In this document: positions 1-7,204 of the stretch, piece by piece | Numbering within the stretch: the first letter of the stretch is position 1 | Layout: each line of letters opens with the position of its first letter | Assembly: GCA_036521875.1 (NCBI GenBank) | Contig: DATDGX010000243.1 | Coordinates: 1-7,926, forward strand | Length of the DNA stretch: 7,926 bases | Reading direction: 5' to 3' | Origin: DATDGX01 sp036521875 | Lineage (GTDB): Bacteria > Desulfobacterota > Binatia > Binatales > Binataceae | The notes under the pieces: generated by a model | Seen by the model: the letters and a program-made list of their open reading frames with translations, nothing else | The model's database searches: none | What the model was told of the DNA's origin: nothing | Program-made: the position numbers and the translations under genes

Positions 1-1
1 G

Positions 2-661
2 CAGCCGGGGCCGCAGCCCCAGGCGGTTCCCAATGTCGGTAGCCAGGGCGGGAAAATGTCCCAGGTTCTCCCCGGCGTCGGTGATCAGCAGATTAATCGC
101 CAGTCCACCTCCGAGGACAACACGCGCGTCATTCCGACGATATCGCCGCAGCAGGACGTGCTGGTGATACCCTCGGCGAGCCCCGACTTCATCGGCAAAT
201 GGGGCGGGCATCTCGACCTCGCGCGCAAGGTTGACCATGTCAACGTCCGGCCGCCGTCCGATACGATCGTTAGCCTGCTCTTCGGCCAGCGCGGCGGACA
301 AATTGTGATGGCGACGACAATCTATGGGAGTGCCCAATCGCAGGTGCTGGAAACCAAGGCTGCGAGCGACGGCCCTCGCGCGGTGACCATCACGCTCAAG
401 GGTCTGGACCTGAGCCACGACCCGGCGATCCGGCATATCGAGAAGCTCAGCCTCAAACTCGGCCGCAACGATGAGATGAAATGCTCGAAGCTGGTCGACT
501 TGTACGTATCCGGGTACGAAGGACCGATCATGGAAGCTGAATACGAGGGGACGTTGCGTCCGCTGACCGCGCGAGAGGACCGGCTGCTCAGCGAAGAAGT
601 ACTGCGCTTGGGCGAGGTACCGCGCGGTCAGATCCAGGAAGGCAATCCCCCTCCGCAGTGA
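2..661 (+). CDS. Unrecognised protein, 5' end outside window
   Basis: I do not recognise this family. The first in-window ATG is at 56, but the frame stays open to the left edge and encodes a Pro/Gln/Gly-rich stretch (QPGPQPQAVPNVGSQGGK) that reads like a linker. No Shine-Dalgarno is evident before the ATG at 56, so the gene probably starts upstream of the window and a signal peptide, if any, would be there. After a polar region comes a more ordered domain (about residues 60-190 of the visible part). It begins with FIGKWGGHL and is rich in alternating hydrophobic residues, suggesting a beta-sheet fold such as those of exported or periplasmic proteins; this is inference. The C-terminus is polar and ends PPPQ. 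One cysteine is visible. It converges on the next gene, 45 bases away. Real coding is likely from its amino-acid composition; function unknown. Confidence 0.62.
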   Translation, partial: QPGPQPQAVPNVGSQGGKMSQVLPGVGDQQINRQSTSEDNTRVIPTISPQQDVLVIPSASPDFIGKWGGHLDLARKVDHVNVRPPSDTIVSLLFGQRGGQIVMATTIYGSAQSQVLETKAASDGPRAVTITLKGLDLSHDPAIRHIEKLSLKLGRNDEMKCSKLVDLYVSGYEGPIMEAEYEGTLRPLTAREDRLLSEEVLRLGEVPRGQIQEGNPPPQ

Positions 662-709
662 GCGCGATTCGGGCCGTCGCCACGGCGAACCGGGCTCGCG
701 ATGCGCTCA
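659..709. terminator. Inverted repeat between convergent genes, possible weak terminator
   Basis: TGAGCGC (659-665) pairs with GCGCTCA (703-709), so the TGA stop codons of the two convergent genes are the outer ends of a 7-bp inverted repeat. Inside lies a second stem, TTCG (668-671) and CCGT (674-677) against ACGG (682-685) and CGAA (686-689), with a 2-nt bulge and a 4-nt loop. There is no T tract on either side, so it is not a canonical intrinsic terminator. It may still help end transcripts from both directions. Confidence 0.3.
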
Positions 710-1195
710 GCTTGCCTTGATTCCGGATTCGCCTTTCAGCCCCGCCAGCAAATCGTGGACGGTTCCCGTGTTATGCCGCATCGAGTTGATCCCGTCGACC
801 AGCTTTTCTGATGCAGCCTCGTCATCGCTATCGATCGCGGCGCCGAGTTCGCCAACCTTATTTGATATCGCGGCCCAGTGCGGCCCCCCGTAGCGCGCGG
901 TGCGCTTCCACGCTCCATTCGCGAACAGAGTTGAGAGGTCATCTGGAGAACAGCCGAGATCCGTTTTGAAGGTGTCGGCCGCCGCGGCGGCGGAGGCAGC
1001 CTCAGCGGCGCGCTGTTGTATCGAAATCAGCCGCTTCCATGCCTCTTTCCGATCCGGCGGCAGATGCTCAGCGAGCGGCCCGAAAGTATGCTTCGATACC
1101 GCGTTGAAGCGAAATAATTGACGGACGTTTCGCGCTTCGTGATAGAGGAGCGCCAAGAATTCTATGTAGCTCGGAAGTGCCTTCTCCGGTTCCAT
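707..1195 (-). CDS. Unrecognised small helical protein (162 aa)
   Basis: I do not recognise this protein. It has no signal peptide or membrane segment and looks soluble and mostly alpha-helical. Residues 1-35 form an amphipathic start (YIEFLALLYHEARNVRQLF). Residues 45-75 form a basic then Ala-rich helix (an AAEAASAAAAAD run at 63-74). A Trp/aromatic segment follows at 92-110 (FANGAWKRTARYGGPHWAAI), then an acidic helix 120-135 and a polar C-terminus. The single cysteine is Cys82. The ATG at 1195 is the first good start; only a weak GGA-type ribosome site lies before it. It follows spoVR on the same strand after a 72-base gap, so read-through from the prkA operon is possible, but I know of no family link. 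It converges on the plus-strand gene at the left. Confidence 0.6.
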   Translation of the reverse strand: MEPEKALPSYIEFLALLYHEARNVRQLFRFNAVSKHTFGPLAEHLPPDRKEAWKRLISIQQRAAEAASAAAAADTFKTDLGCSPDDLSTLFANGAWKRTARYGGPHWAAISNKVGELGAAIDSDDEAASEKLVDGINSMRHNTGTVHDLLAGLKGESGIKAS

Positions 1196-1267
1196 ATCGA
1201 TTCGTCATCCACTAACGCGGGTTGCGGGGGAGCTGAAGGACCAGGCCAGAAATCGAGAGCAAAAAAC

Positions 1268-2737
1268 CTACTTTAACGCGCGAACCGAAAAGCCGCGATC
1301 ATTGCTGCACAGCAGCGATCGCTTGCCGTCGAGCGTAGTTTCGAGCACGACCTCCCGGCCCCACAAACGCTGCAGGTAGGAGAGCGTTTTTTCCGCGTAC
1401 TCCAGATGCAGGTCGCGTCCGTCGTGAGCGTGCTTCAGATACAGCGTGCGAGCCTGGCCAAAATCCGCGTCCTCGACTTTGATCACCGGAATCGAGTTGG
1501 TGCCTACGTTCTTGATCAGCGTCTCCTTTACCTTTTGCCATCCTTCCTCGTCTGCGACCTTGCTGACCACGAGCTCTTCGCCGCGCGATTCATACTCGAA
1601 AATATCCATTTCGCGCATCAGGTCTTCAGTCAGATAACGGCGCAGGAACGACGCGTCGCGTTCGACTTCGCGCACTTCGAAAATCTTGTCATTGGCGGAC
1701 TTGGTCGGCGCGCCGTCGCGTTTGATCTCGTCGGCGGTCGGATTGCTCCAGCGCCGGTAGATGTCCTCCCAAATTTTGAATCCGAGATGATATGGATTGA
1801 TCTGGCCGGGAATCGGGCGGACGACCTGGTTGTGCCGGACGATGAACTCGATATGCAGTCCCTGCTCGAGGTTGAGCGAGTCGAGAATTTTCTTGTGCCA
1901 GTAACTCGCCCATCCCTCGTTCATGATCTTGGTCTCGACCTGCGGAATGAAATATTTCTCGCGTTCGTCGGCGATGGTGAGCAGATCCTTTTCCCACTCC
2001 GCGAGGAACGGGTTATGATCGCGGATGAAGAGCAGTACATCCTCGTCGGGCTCGATCGGGATCTTGTGCAGGTCGGGGTCGTGCGCCTCGGGCCGAGCGT
2101 GGATTTTCTGAAACGGATCGTGGCGCGGGTTTGCCTGCTCGAGTGCGCGATCGATCTGCTCCGTGGGCGAGAGCTTGCGGATGGCGAGGTTGCGGCGGGT
2201 ATTCCATCCGAGCGCGTGCGCGGCATCTAGGATGCGCTCGACCTTCTCGGTCCCGATCGACGGATCCTCGACGTAGCGCCGTACCCGCATCGCATGTGCC
2301 TTGAAGGTCTCGACGGTCAGTTCGGCGCGGGTCGATTTGAAGGTGAAGTTGTTTTTGAAAAAATCGTTGTGGCCGTATACGTGCGCCATGGTGAGGATCT
2401 GCAGCAGCAGTGTGTTGTCGCGCATCAGGTAGGCGATCGCGGGATTCGAATTGATTACCATCTCGTACGCCAGGCCACTGACGCCGTGATCGTATAGCGT
2501 CTTCAGCTTTTCGTACGATTTGCCGTACGACCAGTGTGGGTAATGCGACGGCATCCCGGAGTACGCCATGTACCCGAGCATCGAGTTGTGATCGCAGATT
2601 TCGAATTCCTGCGGGTAGCAATCGAGTCCGAACTCCTCGGCCTTTGCGCGGACGACTTTTTCCCAGGCGATGAGGTCTTTGATCTCGAACTGCGGTTTCC
2701 GGTCCGAGTGTCTTGCCGGTTCGGTCGCGCCGCTCAT
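1268..2737 (-). CDS. spoVR: SpoVR family protein
   Basis: SpoVR/YcgB family protein, 489 aa, close to the usual length (about 470-510). In Bacillus subtilis SpoVR is tied to spore cortex formation; in non-sporulating bacteria the same family is co-inherited with PrkA and DUF444 proteins and its biochemical role is unsettled. Family signatures are seen at residues 57-70 (MAYSGMPSHYPHWS), 92-106 (EMVINSNPAIAYLMR), 117-130 (MAHVYGHNDFFKNN) and 273-285 (NEGWASYWHKKIL), followed by INPYHLGFKIWEDI near 313-326. The many conserved His, Asp and Glu residues suggest a metal or hydrolase-like site, which is inference. The ATG at 2737 overlaps the yhbH stop as ATGA; GAAGGA abuts the ATG with no spacer, so translation is probably coupled to yhbH. 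The frame is open another 522 bases upstream, but that stretch reads as noise antisense-free shadow of yhbH. It is the last gene of the operon. Confidence 0.95.
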   Translation of the reverse strand: MSGATEPARHSDRKPQFEIKDLIAWEKVVRAKAEEFGLDCYPQEFEICDHNSMLGYMAYSGMPSHYPHWSYGKSYEKLKTLYDHGVSGLAYEMVINSNPAIAYLMRDNTLLLQILTMAHVYGHNDFFKNNFTFKSTRAELTVETFKAHAMRVRRYVEDPSIGTEKVERILDAAHALGWNTRRNLAIRKLSPTEQIDRALEQANPRHDPFQKIHARPEAHDPDLHKIPIEPDEDVLLFIRDHNPFLAEWEKDLLTIADEREKYFIPQVETKIMNEGWASYWHKKILDSLNLEQGLHIEFIVRHNQVVRPIPGQINPYHLGFKIWEDIYRRWSNPTADEIKRDGAPTKSANDKIFEVREVERDASFLRRYLTEDLMREMDIFEYESRGEELVVSKVADEEGWQKVKETLIKNVGTNSIPVIKVEDADFGQARTLYLKHAHDGRDLHLEYAEKTLSYLQRLWGREVVLETTLDGKRSLLCSNDRGFSVRALK

Positions 2738-4077
2738 TCCTTCACCCGGTCCTTGGCGAGAAACGCCTTGAACGATGGCCAGATATCTTCTTTGCGCTCG
2801 ATGAGCACGGTGTGAAAGTTCGGCGCCTGCAGCCGGCGGAACACGTTCAGCATCGAGGATTCGTAGTATCGCGAGCCGAGCGGTTTGATCTCGCCGTAGC
2901 CGAACAAGTTGCAGACCTCGGCGAGCTGCTCGGCCGCTTTCAGCGCCGCAGGATTGTCGGAGTCGAAGTTGTCGCCGTCGGAGCAGTGGAATGCGTACAC
3001 GTTCCACAGCGAGGGATGGTAGCGCTCGGCGATGATCTCCAGCGCCTTGGTGTAGCCCGACGAAATGAAAGTGCCGCCGGACTCGCCTTTGTGAAAGAAC
3101 TCCTCTTCGGTGACTTCGTGCGCTTCGGTGTGGTGCGCGATGAAAACGATTTCGACGCTGCGGTAGCGGGTCGAGATGAACTGGTAGAGCAGGAAGAAGA
3201 AGCTGCGGGCAAGGTACTTCTTCATCGTGTCCATCGAGCCCGAGGTGTCCATCACGCAAATCACGGCGGCGTTGGATTCCTCGCGAGTGTCGATCTCGAC
3301 GTGCTTGTAGCGGAGGTCTTTCTGATGAAACGGGAAACGGCCGTCGGTACGCGCCGGCGGTATCTCGTCCTCGAGCAAGGCATGCGAATCGGGAGCCATC
3401 TCGATGGATTCGTTTTGCAAGATTTCGGGATCGACTTCGGGGTCGTCTTCGAGGTCCGCTCCGTTAGCTGCCGCGTCTTCCGCCTGTGCTCGCGATGCTG
3501 CGGCCGCGTGCGCGCCGGCGCGCCGCTGCGCCGCGAGCATCCGCATCACGCGCTGCTTGGCAGTGCGCCGCTTGTCAAGGCGGACGCGGATGCCGACCCG
3601 GCGGTAGCCTTTGCGCTTGGTGGAGAAGTCGGACTCGATCTCGCGCAGCGCCTTGCGTTCGAGGTTGGGCAGCTCCAAGTCCTCGAACATTATTTCGATC
3701 AGCTCCTCGAGCGTGACGTCGGTCTCGTAGTAATCGATGCCGGGGCGATCGCCGGCGCGATCGTCGCCCTTGCCGGGGCCCTCATTGCCGGTCTTGCCGA
3801 CCACCTGGCCGGGACGCGAGTCGCCGTCGCCCTGGGCGGCGCCGGGCGCATTCTCGCCGAAGACGAAGCGGTACTCCTTGATGCCGCGCAGCGGCACCTT
3901 GATTACGCGGTCCTTGTCTTTCCCGATGATCGATTCTTCCGCGATGATATCGGCGATATTCTCGCGAATCGATTCGCGGACTTTCTGGCGATGGCGCAGG
4001 CGGTCGCCCGCAGAGCGGTCGGAGCGTTCGGCGTCGGAGGGCCGGTATTCGCGGAAGATCGTTTCAACGGTCGCCAT
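2734..4077 (-). CDS. yhbH: DUF444 / YhbH-type VWA-like protein
   Basis: DUF444 protein of 447 aa with a von Willebrand A-like domain. Its motifs match Bacillus YhbH better than E. coli YeaH: GIDYYETDV near 113-121, ELPNLERK at 135-142, ARSFFFLLYQF at 290-300, FIAHHTEA at 312-319, EEEFFHKGESGGT at 324-336 and SDGDNFDSDN at 366-375. The metal-site (MIDAS) motif is DTSGS at 277-281, with Thr336 and Asp367 likely completing it. The N-terminal 50 residues are charged and helical; a Gly-rich linker lies at 76-115, and an Ala-rich then acidic segment at 181-218 appears to be a local insertion. Members are encoded next to PrkA and are presumed partners of it; direct biochemistry is scarce. The ATG at 4077 lies 14 bases after the prkA stop; there is no good ribosome site in that gap, so coupling to prkA translation is likely. 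It overlaps spoVR by four bases. Confidence 0.95.
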   Translation of the reverse strand: MATVETIFREYRPSDAERSDRSAGDRLRHRQKVRESIRENIADIIAEESIIGKDKDRVIKVPLRGIKEYRFVFGENAPGAAQGDGDSRPGQVVGKTGNEGPGKGDDRAGDRPGIDYYETDVTLEELIEIMFEDLELPNLERKALREIESDFSTKRKGYRRVGIRVRLDKRRTAKQRVMRMLAAQRRAGAHAAAASRAQAEDAAANGADLEDDPEVDPEILQNESIEMAPDSHALLEDEIPPARTDGRFPFHQKDLRYKHVEIDTREESNAAVICVMDTSGSMDTMKKYLARSFFFLLYQFISTRYRSVEIVFIAHHTEAHEVTEEEFFHKGESGGTFISSGYTKALEIIAERYHPSLWNVYAFHCSDGDNFDSDNPAALKAAEQLAEVCNLFGYGEIKPLGSRYYESSMLNVFRRLQAPNFHTVLIERKEDIWPSFKAFLAKDRVKE

Positions 4078-4091
4078 CGTCGGTACAAATC

Positions 4092-6026
4092 TCAGTCCTT
4101 CCAGAGATTGTTGGCCGCGTACTTCAGCACCACGTCAACGCACGATTCGCAGTAGCCGTGCTCGAGCAGGTTCTTCACCATCGCGCCGTACTTCTCGCCT
4201 TGTTCCTCGTCACGGGTGCGCGCCTTGGTGATGATGCGCGAGATGTCGCGCACCGAGGTCATCAGCTTTTTCTCGATCGCTTCCTTGAGCGGCTCGTAGC
4301 TCTTATAGCTGACCTTCTCGCCGCGTCGCGAGGTTGCCCACAGGTACGCGATCACTTCCTGGCGGAAGCCGTCGGCCGCCGAGCCGATAATCGCAATTTG
4401 CTCTTCGATCGACTTGAGGAAACCTTCGTCGGGCGGCAGTTCTTCCTTGGTGTTGCGATCTTTGACCTTGGTCTTGTTGACGTACGCCTCGGCGTGGTCG
4501 AGGTAGTTCTGGAACAGCGACTCGGCCTGTTCCTGGTACGAGTATACAAACGCGCGCGTGATCTCTTTTTCCAGCAACTCCAGATATTCCTTGTGCAGGG
4601 TGTCCTGCAGGAACTCCAGGTACTGCTTGCGCATATCGTCGGGCAGGTCCGCTTCCTTGGTCATCTGGATCAATGCCTCGCGGACATTGATCGGATTGAT
4701 GCAGTTGCCGGTGACGTTGTCCGACAGCGCGTTGTCGAGCGCCTTCATGATGAAGCGGGTCGAAATTCCCGACATCCCTTCGCGCTTGGCGTCTTCCTTC
4801 AGCTCCTGAACGTCGATCTTCTTGGTGCGTCCCTTCTCGACCACTTCCTCGCCATTGTAGAGGCGCAGCTTGGTCATCAGATCGCACTTTGAGGTCGGCT
4901 CCAGGCGCGACAGTATCGCGAACATCGAGGCGAGCTCGAGCGTATGCGGCGCGACGTGCGCGCGGAAGTCCGAGTTGCGGATGATCTTCTGATAGATCTT
5001 CACCTCTTCGGACAGCCGCAGGTTGTACGGCACCTTCACCACCACGATGCGGTCGAGGATCGCTTCGTTGGTGTGATCGGCCTTGAACTTCTGCCACTCC
5101 GCTTCGTTGGAGTGGGCGACGATGCAGACGTCGACGTAAACCATCCCGTGCCGTCCCGGCGCCGGGATCACTTTCTCCTGGGTCGCGGTGATCATCGCGT
5201 GCAGATACTCAGTCTCGTTCTTGAACACCTCGATGAACTCAACGATGCCGCGGTTGCCGACGTTCAGCGCGCCGTTGAGCTCCAGCACCCGCGGGTCGCC
5301 CTCGGAGTACTGATCGAGCTTCGAGATATCTTCGGAGCCAATTAGCACCGAGGTATCCTGGTTGTTCGGATCGACCGGCGGCACCACGCCGATACCGGTG
5401 CGATTGCGCTTGCTGAAGCTCCGCGTCTCGATCGGGAATTCCTCGTAACGCTGGCCGAACTCCTGCTTGAGGCGGTAGCGGCAGACCGGGCACAAATCGC
5501 CCTCGACATGCACGCCGAGCATCTTCTCGAACTCGCGCCGGAGATGGCGCGGAATCAGATGCAGCGGCTCCTCGTGCATCGGGCAGCCTTCGATCGCATA
5601 GACGATGCCGGTCTGTTCGAGGCCGCGCTGAATCCGCTCCACCAGCGAGCTCTTGCCCGAACCGACCGGTCCCATCAGGTAGAGCACCTGGCGCGACTCC
5701 TCGCCCTTCAGCGAGGCCGAGTGGAAGTAGCGGACCAGCTGCGCGATGGTGCGCTCGATCCCGAAAAACTCGTCGGCGAAAAAGTTGTAGACCTTGAGCG
5801 GCTCGTCTTTGTACAAGCGCTTGGTGCGCTGGTCGTCGGTCTCGTGAAGGCCGCGTGTGCCGGCCGAGATAATCAGATCGTAGATGCGGGCGTGGGAAAG
5901 CTTCGAGACGATTGGATCCTGCTTGACCAGCTCAAGGTACTCGAGCAGCGAGCCGCGCCATTGCTTCGATTCGCGCGACGCCCGGTCTTCCTTGATAACC
6001 CGCTCAAAACTGCTGAGTTCGGCCAT
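4092..6026 (-). CDS. prkA: PrkA family AAA+ protein / serine kinase
   Basis: PrkA, 644 aa, the same length as E. coli YeaG. It carries an N-terminal AAA-type domain followed by the PrkA C-terminal domain. The Walker A loop is GPVGSGKS (119-126). The block GCPMHEEPLHLIP (147-159) is a family hallmark. RGIVEFIEVFK (259-269) looks like Walker B, VAHSNEAEW (303-311) like sensor 1, and NEAILDRIVVVKVPYNL (320-336) the conserved arginine region. MRLYDGE-like LRLYNGE and EGMSGISTRF follow, as do AFVYSYQEQAE and PDEGFLKSIEEQI in the C-terminal domain. The family was named for serine kinase activity; Bacillus PrkA has also been reported as an ATP-dependent protease, so the activity here is not settled. 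Unusual are two CxxC pairs, Cys179/Cys182 and Cys626/Cys629. The ATG at 6026 has AAGGAG eight bases upstream; in-frame GTG and TTG codons just before it sit too close to that site. First gene of the operon. Confidence 0.96.
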   Translation of the reverse strand: MAELSSFERVIKEDRASRESKQWRGSLLEYLELVKQDPIVSKLSHARIYDLIISAGTRGLHETDDQRTKRLYKDEPLKVYNFFADEFFGIERTIAQLVRYFHSASLKGEESRQVLYLMGPVGSGKSSLVERIQRGLEQTGIVYAIEGCPMHEEPLHLIPRHLRREFEKMLGVHVEGDLCPVCRYRLKQEFGQRYEEFPIETRSFSKRNRTGIGVVPPVDPNNQDTSVLIGSEDISKLDQYSEGDPRVLELNGALNVGNRGIVEFIEVFKNETEYLHAMITATQEKVIPAPGRHGMVYVDVCIVAHSNEAEWQKFKADHTNEAILDRIVVVKVPYNLRLSEEVKIYQKIIRNSDFRAHVAPHTLELASMFAILSRLEPTSKCDLMTKLRLYNGEEVVEKGRTKKIDVQELKEDAKREGMSGISTRFIMKALDNALSDNVTGNCINPINVREALIQMTKEADLPDDMRKQYLEFLQDTLHKEYLELLEKEITRAFVYSYQEQAESLFQNYLDHAEAYVNKTKVKDRNTKEELPPDEGFLKSIEEQIAIIGSAADGFRQEVIAYLWATSRRGEKVSYKSYEPLKEAIEKKLMTSVRDISRIITKARTRDEEQGEKYGAMVKNLLEHGYCESCVDVVLKYAANNLWKD

Positions 6027-6034
6027 CACCAACT

Positions 6035-6050
6035 CTCCTTGTTAAGGACG
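6035..6050 (-). promoter_or_regulatory. prkA ribosome binding site within a short inverted repeat
   Basis: On the minus strand AAGGAG (6040 to 6035) lies eight bases before the ATG at 6026 and fixes the prkA start. The same bases form the 3' arm of TCCTT-AAC-AAGGA (6048 to 6036), a 5-bp inverted repeat with a 3-nt loop, which could partly hide the ribosome site in the mRNA. The stem is weak, so any regulatory effect is speculative. Confidence 0.6.
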
Positions 6051-6178
6051 TTTTGTATGTCAGGAAGCCGCAGAGAGGATCGGCAGGGCCGTAATATTCC
6101 GGAGCCCATCTGCATGCGATTATAACGGACGTTTGTCGCGGCAACAAGCCAAGTAGCTTCAGACAAACTTTAAGGACG
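6042..6178 (-). repeat. Repeated TTAAGGACG motif in prkA upstream region
   Basis: The 9-mer TTAAGGACG (plus-strand reading) occurs exactly at 6042-6050 and again at 6170-6178. A third related copy, TAACGGACG, at 6123-6131 abuts and overlaps the proposed -10 box. One copy adjoins the ribosome site, one the -10 box, and one lies about 25 bases upstream of the -35. The arrangement could be operator sites, but with only two exact copies chance is possible. Confidence 0.35.
6119..6147 (-). promoter_or_regulatory. Candidate sigma70-type promoter for prkA operon
   Basis: On the minus strand a perfect TATAAT (6124 to 6119) is preceded, after a 17-base spacer, by TTGTTG (6147 to 6142), which matches the first three bases of TTGACA. 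Transcription would begin near 6112, giving an untranslated leader of about 85 bases before the prkA ATG. The surrounding DNA is locally AT-richer than the genes. I saw no GG-N10-GC pattern of a sigma54 promoter here, although prkA homologues are often nitrogen- or stationary-phase-controlled. Confidence 0.5.
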
Positions 6179-6320
6179 GCTGGATTACTTTTTACCGGAA
6201 CCAGGAAGAACTAAGTTACAGGAAAGAACTGAGTAGTCGTTGGGCTAATCGCGATGGGTCGGCCGCCGGGGTCACTCTCGCCGGATCATTTGTGCGGATC
6301 TTACGCCGCCCCAAGAAGTC

Positions 6321-7190
6321 TCAGGTGGACACCTCGACGGCATCGGTCAGTACCAAGCGTCCGCGATCGTTGTTCACCCGCGCCGCGAACACCCGATCGT
6401 CGTGCGCGAATGATATCCACCAGCGCTCGCTGGCGGCGCTCGCCAGGTAGCGAGCTTTCTCCTCCATGGTGCGGAGCGCGTCGAGGTCGTAGGCCTGGTT
6501 CCAGGGGCCGCGGATGTGTGAGCGCGTCGGTACGATGTCGGCCAGATGCATGAAGCAGCCGGCGCCGTCGCGGACCATCACCGCCTGATGGTCTCGCGTA
6601 TGTCCGCCGGTCACGATAGCGGTCACGCCCGGGACGATTTCGGTGGTGCCCTCCAGCGCCTCGATGCGCGCGGCATTGGGCCCCAGGATCTCGCCCGCGT
6701 GGCGATACGCGGCGCGCAGCCGCTCGTTGCGCGGCTCGCTGGCGATCTCCAGTTCACCCTTCTGCACCAGGATTCGCGCGCGCGGAAACGCGGCTTCGAA
6801 TTGCCCGGAATCGCGCCGCCGCACCAGTCCGCCGCAATGGTCGAAATGCAGATGCGAGATGACGACGTGCGTGATGTCGCCGAGCTCCATGCCCAGCGCG
6901 CGGACGTGGTCGGGGAGCCAGCCGTCGCCGTGAGCGAAAATCTTGCGCTCGACCGAGCCGAGCCGGTTGCCGATTCCGGTGTCGACCAGGATCGCGTCGC
7001 GGCCGCGGATGATGAGCGGGCAGGTCAGGTTGAGGCGGATGCGGTTCAAGTCGTCGGGCGGATGCTCACGCTTCCAGAGCTCGCGCGGCACCACGCCGAA
7101 CATGCATCCGCCGTCGTTGCGCCACAGGCCGTCGGTCAGAAAGGCAACGGTGAACGATCCGATTTCGATCTTCGGCGGTGCCTCAGCCAT
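6321..7190 (-). CDS. MBL-fold metallo-hydrolase
   Basis: Metallo-beta-lactamase-fold hydrolase of 289 aa without a signal peptide, so probably cytoplasmic. The dinuclear metal-binding set is complete: HLHFDH at 113-118 (His113, His115, Asp117, His118), His197 in GGHTRDH, the bridging Asp218 in HLAD, and His263 in FAHDD. The N-terminus (VAFLTDGLWRNDGGCMFGVVPRELW, first 20 residues 15-34) is typical of the subgroup related to lactonases and glyoxalase II-like or parathion hydrolase-like enzymes. The fold and catalytic chemistry, hydrolysis of an ester, lactone or thioester, are clear; the substrate is not. Quorum-quenching lactonase is possible but unproven. The ATG at 7190 is preceded at six bases by a run of six G, an acceptable ribosome site. 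It follows the membrane-protein gene by 14 bases, so the two are likely co-transcribed. No convincing terminator follows before the prkA promoter region. Confidence 0.9.
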   Translation of the reverse strand: MAEAPPKIEIGSFTVAFLTDGLWRNDGGCMFGVVPRELWKREHPPDDLNRIRLNLTCPLIIRGRDAILVDTGIGNRLGSVERKIFAHGDGWLPDHVRALGMELGDITHVVISHLHFDHCGGLVRRRDSGQFEAAFPRARILVQKGELEIASEPRNERLRAAYRHAGEILGPNAARIEALEGTTEIVPGVTAIVTGGHTRDHQAVMVRDGAGCFMHLADIVPTRSHIRGPWNQAYDLDALRTMEEKARYLASAASERWWISFAHDDRVFAARVNNDRGRLVLTDAVEVST

Positions 7191-7204
7191 TCGCGTCCCC
7201 CCAC

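Noticed and set aside
1261..1316. T6 tract right after the spoVR stop as an intrinsic terminator
   Set aside because: The nearest stem (GCTGC-TGT-GCAGC on the minus strand, 1316 to 1304) is short, lies inside the gene and is about 40 bases from the T tract.
2738..3259. 174-codon N-terminal extension of the spoVR frame
   Set aside because: It runs through yhbH in another frame, gives low-complexity His/Arg-rich sequence, and homologous SpoVR proteins begin near the ATG at 2737.
2713..4155. 480-codon open frame on the plus strand opposite yhbH
   Set aside because: It is the mirror of a clearly recognised gene in high-GC DNA, where antisense frames stay open by codon bias. It shows no family motif and its composition is Arg/Val-rich noise.
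4158..6125. Several long plus-strand frames opposite prkA (4158-4892, 4944-5345, 5508-6125)
   Set aside because: All are shadows of prkA with no motifs or ribosome sites.
6033..6320. Possible sigma54 promoter upstream of prkA
   Set aside because: Reading the minus strand through this region I found no GG-N10-GC pair with the right flanks; the nearest, around TTGGCTTGTTGCCGCG, has CG in place of GC.
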